A DNA stretch of 64,000 nucleotides from Stichopus chloronotus (Eukaryota > Echinodermata > Holothuroidea > Aspidochirotida > Stichopodidae). Positions 57,660 to 64,000 of the stretch are shown one piece after another. The position numbers were made by a program, and so were the translations under genes. Within the stretch, counting starts at the first letter, position 1. Each line of letters starts with the position of its first letter. The notes under the pieces are model-generated. The model searched no databases and was not told where the DNA came from. It saw nothing but the letters and a program-made list of their open reading frames with translations. The stretch covers positions 17,725,116 to 17,789,115 of the forward strand of contig CM037830.1 in the NCBI GenBank assembly GCA_021234535.1, given 5' to 3'.

Positions 57660-59144
57660 GTATGCCTTCACGTTACAGCGTTCCCAAAAGATTTTCAAGA
57701 GAAGGAGTTGGCCATGCATGAAGAGTATAAGTGATCACTGGGGAGAGAACGGCCTCAACTCCAGAAATTTTTGATAATCGAGATGCTAAATGATGCAAAA
57801 TGGTGCCATGTAGGGAACAATTCAAGTCTTGTTTTTTTTTTTTTAGGGGGAGGACTCCATTTTAGGGGTGGTCACTATTTCATGGTCACATTTTTGCAGG
57901 GGGGGTGGTCTGCCCCCAAAACCCTTGTGAAGAACACTGTGTTGTCACTGCTGTCATGGAGTGGCTTTGGGTACTCTACTCAGTGATAACTTTTTGTAGT
58001 GTAGTCATTCACTCATCAATGCAGGTGTATTGGGGTTGAGTGAGGAGGCCAGGAGGGGTAAAGAGGAGGTGGGTTGGTCGGGAAGAAACAGGGATGGTCT
58101 TGGAGAGGTGGTGGGTGGTTGGTCATAGGAGTTGGTTAGTGATGACAGTTCTGCTTTTGAGGTATTGGGATTACTTTAGAAGGCTTATTGTATGAATCAG
58201 CACTTAATTTAGGTCGCTTCCAGTCCAACAGAAATAATTTTTGGAATGCTCTTTCAAGAGGTGTATTTTTTCTCAATACTATTTATGTCTAATTTTTTGA
58301 TCATATGCAATTTTAGTTCCATAAAATCTGAACCTTTGTAATCAGGCGGCTGTGTATTTGTGTTTGTGATGCTCACCTTGAAAACACGGTATCTCAAAGA
58401 TGTGAAGCTTGGAAAGACATCATGTTTAGTACATCGGTGCACCACATTGAGTGCAAGAAGTGTATAGTTTATGGAGGAGGTCAAAGGTCATTTGGGGTCA
58501 ACAGGGATAAAATTGTGAAAAACCTTGCAAACATGTCTCAAGAAGAGAAGCTAGAACAAATCTCATATTTGGGATGTAGGTGAACAACATTGAGTACAAG
58601 GTCCTTATTGAATTTGGTGGAGATCAAAGGTCATCTGAGGTCAACAGGGATCAAATTGTTGAAACCTTGTAAACACAATATCTCAACAAGCAAAGCCTGG
58701 ACAAATCTCATATTTAGTATGTAACCTGTATATCTCATAAAGTACAAGAACCGTATTGTTTTTGTTTAGTTCAAAGGTCATTTCAGGTCAACAGGGTCAA
58801 ATTGCGAAAGCCTCGTCAACACAATATCTCAAAAAGGGAAACTTGAACAAATCTCATTTAGTATTTTGGTGTATCTCATGGAGTGCAAGAACCCTGGTGT
58901 TTTTAGTGGATGTCAAAGGTCATTCAGAGTCAATAGAGGTCAAATTGTGAAAATCTTGTAGACATGATTTCAAGAAAGGAAGCTTGTGTAGAAGTCATAT
59001 ATCATATAGAGCATGTGTATCCTGTGACACATCTTAATGCTATGTCATATTCAGAACAAAAAGTGCTTATAATCAGATCATCAAAACCACAATGCATTCG
59101 TGGTATAAATTCTGGCGTCATAATTTTTTTTCCTCTGTAATCAG
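57660..59144 (+). other. GRIPAP1 intron 5
   Basis: 1.5 kb containing G-rich runs at 57,845-57,905 and 58,050-58,115 and the AGGTCA minisatellite at 58,372-58,990. Confidence 0.75.
58372..58990 (+). repeat. Minisatellite of about 143 bp per unit with AGGTCA half-sites
   Basis: Four full units and a partial one, diverged. The core tcaaaggtca is at 58,481, 58,624, 58,771 and 58,913 (spacings 143, 147, 142). Each unit also has a shared atatctcaa-type block, a gtgcaagaa-type block and, after the core, gtcaacagg(g) and aaattgtgaaa. Unit 1 has the perfect DR1 AGGTCA-A-AGGTCA at 58,478-58,490. Confidence 0.85.
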
Positions 59145-59292
59145 CTATGCACAGCAAATGAAGAACTTGAAAAACAGTTGTCGTCGAGGACCGGCGGGGA
59201 TTCCACAGATGGGGACAGGGAGGCATCAAAACAAGAGGATGAAACAAGACAGCTACAAGCAATGAATGCAGCTTTACAGAAGAACTTGGCCA
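59145..59292 (+). CDS. GRIPAP1: GRIPAP1 exon 6
   Basis: 148 nt between acceptor ctgtaatcag and donor gtatgt. Encodes LCTANEELEKQL, an acidic/serine-rich linker (GGDSTDGDREASKQEDE) and LQAMNAALQKNLA, matching vertebrate LC..MEQLEQE and LQAENTALQKNVA. It ends after one base of an Asn codon. Confidence 0.92.
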
Positions 59293-59868
59293 GTATGTTA
59301 TCATCGGGCAAAACTATGTCAAAATGTTGAACAGCTCACTCTGTTTCCCACACTCATGCCTAGATGAGTGGAATAAGTAATTTGAAATATGGGAAGCATA
59401 CTTTGTAGTGGAATAACACATGTCATCTTTTCGGTATGGTGCCATATCTCATAGTAGAAGGAGGAGACTTTTTTTTATACATTCCATGGGTTTTCCTTTA
59501 AGAGTGAAGATAGCTTTGTCAGTGTGTAGTTGAACAGACACCATTTGTCATAAAATGTACACCAGATTTGAGCTGTAATCTTCTGTATAAGTACCTCATT
59601 CACTCTCCCCATCCCTAACCAACACCTAACCCTTGAAATAAATTTAGTTTTGTCTGAAAAAAAGATTTCTAAACAATTAAAGTGAACAGGTTGTCTGCAA
59701 ATATTCTTTTCATTGTTGAAAGGTTTGTAGAGTTTTCTATGTGTTGATATAATTTTTGAAAATGTTGCAGTTTGGAACTGTTATGAAAATTTGATATGAT
59801 CGCTTAGTCCAAGGCGGTAGTAGTTTTCAATACAAATTGAGTAACATTTTACAAATTTTCTCTTTAAG
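59293..59868 (+). other. GRIPAP1 intron 6
   Basis: 576 bp, AT-rich, nothing recognised. Confidence 0.7.
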
Positions 59869-59920
59869 ATACTCAAGAACAGTTTCAGACTGAAATTATA
59901 GAACTACAACAGAAAGTCAA
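59869..59920 (+). CDS. GRIPAP1: GRIPAP1 exon 7
   Basis: 52 nt between acceptor tctctttaag and donor gtaagt. Encodes NTQEQFQTEIIELQQKV plus two bases of an Asn codon; coiled-coil heptads continue from exon 6. Confidence 0.88.
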
Positions 59921-60137
59921 GTAAGTACTTGTTCACCTTAATTTTGATTCTCGCAACTTTGACGTTGGTTTACGTTCTTTCGAAGAGGTCAGTCAGTGAA
60001 TAAATTTATTCAAATCCTGATGAATGAATGGATGGATGAATGAATCAATAAGTCTAGAGACTCCGCTGAGCCATTCAATCAAAGCAAATGAATTCATTAA
60101 TCAAACAGTGCATGCGCTCGGTGTTTCATTTTGACAG

Positions 60138-60268
60138 TTACCTCACACAAGAAAACTCCAACCTCAAGGATCAATGTTCCAAGCTCCTTGGGGACAGACC
60201 ACCCCCTACTGGAGCAGCAGGGGACGCGGAAACGATGGAGGACGACTCTCAGACACCTCTGGAGAAAG
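60138..60268 (+). CDS. GRIPAP1: GRIPAP1 exon 8
   Basis: 131 nt between acceptor attttgacag and donor gtaaac. Completes the Asn codon, then encodes YLTQENSNLKDQCSKLL followed by a Pro/Gly/acidic linker (DRPPPTGAAGDAETMEDD). The intron before it is only 217 bp. Phase 1 at its end. Confidence 0.9.
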
Positions 60269-62072
60269 GTAAACCCAAAGTTGGAAATTAAATATGTGAA
60301 GGAAACCTTATGCCAAAACAGTGGTGGAAGATCTGCTTTGTGGATATATTTTTTGTGATGCTTGTTAAGTTATATCATCGGTAGAGACTGTTAGTGTATT
60401 GCTCTACTCGATTTTTTTTTTAAAGTGGTAGTGCATCAGGTGTGCTTACATGAGGTCCCACCTTCTCAAAACTCAAAATAGCTTTATTTAGAACTTGTAA
60501 CTATAGTTAATATTGAAGCATCGTTTCCTGAATTTTGTGATGCACATCATTTTGTCAGTGTAACCGGTGGTGACCAACCGCAATTGGCTGTTCCCTTGTA
60601 ACCGTGGATAAACTTTGAGGTGAAGGCACTCACCCTGACAAGTTTAACAGAGCTGGAGGCATTTAAATACTGTCGTTCAGTCATTAGCAATTTCAACTGT
60701 TAATTGAGTAATTACTCTATTGATTCAATGCTGTGATGCTATCTAGGCCACAAAAATGCAGTCACTGTAAAGAAGATTTTTACCACAGAGTTCCAGCTTT
60801 GACAAAAGCAGAGATAATCAAAAGAAGAAATGTGTCCTTATCCCAGGTTGAAGTGTTGAGGTCAGGGTTCGTGCATAGTTGCCAATAGATGTTTGTTCGC
60901 AATATGTCTTTTTGTTGCAATAGTTCCCAAGTATTGAAAAAAAAAGAATAGCATACAGCATGGGAATGAAATTTTGTGGCTGTAGTCATTTGCTTTTACC
61001 TCAAACAAATTTTATGGTCACTTTACTTTCGTTTTCTTTTTTTTATCGTGATTTTCAATCGATGCTGTGAATGTGAGTGCTTATCTTCCATTACACTGAG
61101 TTTCTCTTCTATATGTTAAGTGTTTCGTGTCGGTGTTGCTTCGCCTTTGTGTTCTCGCACAACTAGGCGCAGATATCGTTAAATTTGCACATGTACTACT
61201 GGCAGCGTCATCCCTCATCACCCACCAGGCAGTTGCACATTGCAAAAAACTTATCTTCATATTCAAAACCATGGTGTCGTTTGTACAGTTTGTCAGATTT
61301 CGGAAACATCTGTTACCCCAAAGAACTCAACGGTATTTTTGAGGCATCTTTTATCTCTCTAATTGTAAAATAGTGAGTGAGATTGTATTTAATCCCATTT
61401 TCTATTCACATGCCTTTGTAGAGAAGTGTGTCCATACTCATTCAGCCACACCTCTTCTTTAGGAGCAATATACTTTACTAGAGCACCAGCTGGCCATCTC
61501 ATTCATTCGCTGCAGATTCTGCACCCATCCCACCCCCCTCATCCTCCCAAGCATTAAGGGGTCGTTACATCTTTCATTTGACCAATATTGGAAGCTATAT
61601 CAGATTGACCATTCGGTCACAGTTAGTATCATCTAGGGTTCATTAGAACCTCCAACATAGTTGTTCTCTTTGTCAGTAGGTATTAGCAGGGTAATCCCAA
61701 TCATGCAAGCTACATGAATCATCCACATTAGCTTGGATATAGTTCCATCGGATTATTGTGCAGTAGTTAATCTATCTCGGGTTATCATCCAATCCACGTG
61801 TACAAGGATGAATTTTATGTAAGGCAATAGTCATTGAAATGTCACTGCGAAGGTTGAAAATCCACACCTACCCCTCCTCACGCCGCATAGTTTCGTACTC
61901 TCGCCCCCCACCGTTCTCACCTGTGTACCATCGTTGACCACTGATGTTGGGGTGTACACGCACAATCGGTATGTTTAGATTTCTCTTGCATGCATTCGTG
62001 TTTGTCTGTACCTTGCTTACCTTTCCTTTGCGGTGGCTTGTCTGTTTCTCATTGTGGTCATTTCGTTTCCAG
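60269..62072 (+). other. GRIPAP1 intron 8
   Basis: 1.8 kb with no supported gene. The frames around 61,130-61,370 are open on both strands but have no splice consensus around them. Confidence 0.65.
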
Positions 62073-62186
62073 AGTTGCATGACATTTTAAGTTACGAGTG
62101 GGATAGCTTTATCGAGGACGTCAGGGTTTCATCGGTCACCAGTGACTTCGAGGACGACCTCGATGACACCGGTAGTACACCTCAAG
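62073..62186 (+). CDS. GRIPAP1: GRIPAP1 exon 9
   Basis: 114 nt between acceptor tcgtttccag and donor gtttgt. Encodes ELHDILSYEWDSFIEDVRV followed by an acidic stretch (SDFEDDLDDTGSTPQ). This segment has no close equivalent in vertebrate GRIPAP1 that I know of, but frame and splice phases fit. It ends after one base of a Gly codon. Confidence 0.8.
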
Positions 62187-64000
62187 GTTTGTATCAGCTC
62201 TTTACCATGAACTAATGTATGAACGGGGTATATGCTACTTGTGGTTATTAGCTTGCATATCCCACCCTGGAGTGGTAGTATGGGTGTGTCTGCTGGAGTC
62301 AGAATCTTAGCCAGGAAGATGGGTGTGGTAGTGAAAAGGCTGGTAGTCCTGCACTGGAAATGCCATAAATTGCAAATGGACAACCAAATTTTTGCAATTA
62401 GGTTGTCTGTCATATAATCAAATCAGTTGGGTGTTGAACCAGTATTCAGATAGAATGAGATTAAGATATGAAACATAAAAGTTTAAATATAGCAACCAAC
62501 TGGCATGTGCACAGTGAAACAGGGGAACTGTAAAGTCCAACTTGAAAATGGTGTCAGAGAGTTCAGTAGAAGGTCTGATGTCCTTACTTCTATGTGATTT
62601 TGAAGTCTACTGCCCTTGTGTCGTGTATCAGTTTTGTCATATTTCCAGCAGTCATCAAAGAAACAGTTGTTGACATGTATCTGTTGGGTGGTGTGTGTCG
62701 AAGTGCTTTATCTTCACCAAAACGTCGCCCATAATATTTGCTGGTGGGAAGACCTGTCAGGCGTGGTAGGTGCAATGGTGACTGACGTGAAGGGTTATAA
62801 ATAAGAATTACTTCTAACTGTACATGTCATATGTAACAGCAGTTTATGTTTCCTTTGCCAATACATACAGTCAACGTCATTTAGACCATATGTACAACAT
62901 ATATTCACATCTTTTCTCATTGACATTTCAAAACTATCTGTTACGAAATGCAAAACTTCAAAGAAGGCTTCAGGCTGATGTGTCTGTGGTACTCAGTTGT
63001 GCACTTACGTGTCTCAAGTGTAATCATGAAACAAAAACTTGTGTCAGCAAGGCTTGGCAAATCATCACAGAATTTCTCAAAGTTTGCAGACTCAGCAGCC
63101 AAGTTAATGTTTGTTTCATGAAGGGGAAGTGAAGTAGAATCAATACCTTTAATAGTTGTGGTCATGTACTAATATGTTACTCAACCTCTTTTGCTTCATG
63201 TTCCTTGTCATTGAGCAATTCCTCAGGAATAACAGTTTGCGGTGTTGAGATGTTTTAAGTAAATTGCAAGGCGTACCCCAAAGTACAGAACCATTTGACA
63301 AACTGTTTGTCAGAGAGATGGGAAATTAAAATGTAGGCATCTTTACATTTAGATGTTTGTGACTGATGGCCGTATCAGGATTGCCATAGATCAAGCAGCA
63401 GGAACCTGAATTTGTGTTTGACGTGTGCGAATTGTGATTTTTCATGTCACAGTGAGGGAGGGTTTATAATGCTCTGGCTTAAATATTTGAGCTGTGCTTT
63501 TATGTTATATGCCTCATTTCTGTTTAAAGTGATGTGTTATTCAGGTGATTTTCGTGGTCGTTAGTTCCTATTCGTCTGTATTATCTATTGAAAGGTGGGA
63601 GGCTTATTGCATAATCAGGAAACATTCCTTGCTTGCAGCACTCTATGATTTATATGCATTACAGTAGAACTAGCAATTAATACCAAAGATCTTGATCAGA
63701 CTTAAACCTACTGAGATATTAAAACAGAATTGACTTCCCTATTTTCCTTCCTTGAAAACTGATCAAGGAAGGCGGTCAAAACTTGATGGAAGATGTAATT
63801 TACTGGCAAGAGAGCATACTCATTTTGCAAAGAAAGGGAAGTGCGAAAAGATTCACGATAAATGGAGAAAGATGAAACTAAGATCTTTGTTTCCATTCAA
63901 CCAGGTTTTGTCTTGGCTAAACTGCTTCATATGACTACGTTGGTAGTCTAGATTGACCCTGCTATCTGCAGTCATTGGGTGCTGCTACAGTAGACTTAAA
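62187..64000 (+). other. GRIPAP1 intron 9, running to the window edge
   Basis: 1.8 kb with no further GRIPAP1 exon recognised. Frames at 62,824-63,132 and 63,752-63,934 lack splice or homology support. Confidence 0.55.

Noticed and set aside
62824..63132. 102-codon frame near the right edge as a gene or GRIPAP1 exon
   Set aside because: No donor/acceptor context, no coiled-coil pattern, overlaps another open frame on the minus strand.
1..64000. CRISPR arrays, operons or prokaryotic signals
   Set aside because: None seen; spliced genes and the intron-bearing tRNA show eukaryotic nuclear DNA.

Overview
The window is animal nuclear DNA: AT-rich, with small exons, GT-AG introns, long repeat-filled intergenic and intronic stretches, and an intron-bearing tRNA gene. 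The gene families are general metazoan ones. The mix (GPR21/52-like receptor, vasorin-like protein, PUS7, GRIPAP1, several terminal-inverted-repeat elements) would fit a marine invertebrate, perhaps a deuterostome such as an echinoderm, but that placement is inference.

Left part (1-37,935). The left edge holds the 3' end of a plus-strand gene for a vasorin-like EGF-FN3-transmembrane protein. From 37,935 leftwards the minus strand carries a PUS7-type pseudouridine synthase gene. I place six exons, at 37,076-37,935, 35,775-35,859, 34,164-34,265, 31,461-31,525 (probable), 7,195-7,312 and 5,889-5,966; the last has the catalytic GTKDKRA motif. Splice phases agree between adjacent exons, one exon is missing from a 24 kb intron, and the C-terminal exons were not found. 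A single-exon GPR21/GPR52-like receptor (23,386-24,525, plus strand) lies inside that 24 kb intron. The intron also holds a 2.2 kb terminal-inverted-repeat transposon (8,120-10,352) with a decayed gene for a PIN-like, Cys-rich protein, a decayed non-LTR retrotransposon piece, two copies of a 660-bp TA-flanked MITE, and a tandem duplication whose second unit has taken one of those MITEs.

Middle (38,000-49,000). This is mostly intergenic: a tRNA-Leu(CAA) gene with a 42-nt intron, two foldback-type repeat elements, poly-C/poly-G, (CAA)n and (TA)n tracts, and a weak candidate first exon at 41,507.

Right part (49,057-64,000). The plus strand carries the first nine coding exons of a GRIPAP1 (GRASP-1) homologue, a coiled-coil endosomal scaffold; all phases join, and the gene runs off the right edge. 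Its introns hold two tRNA-derived SINE-like pieces and a minisatellite of about 143 bp per unit, each unit carrying AGGTCA-type half-sites.

The genes do not form a pathway. The most interesting features are structural: the receptor nested in PUS7, and the inverted-repeat element that links an unannotated, widespread protein family to a DNA transposon whose termini carry nuclear-receptor-like DR1/IR1 motifs.
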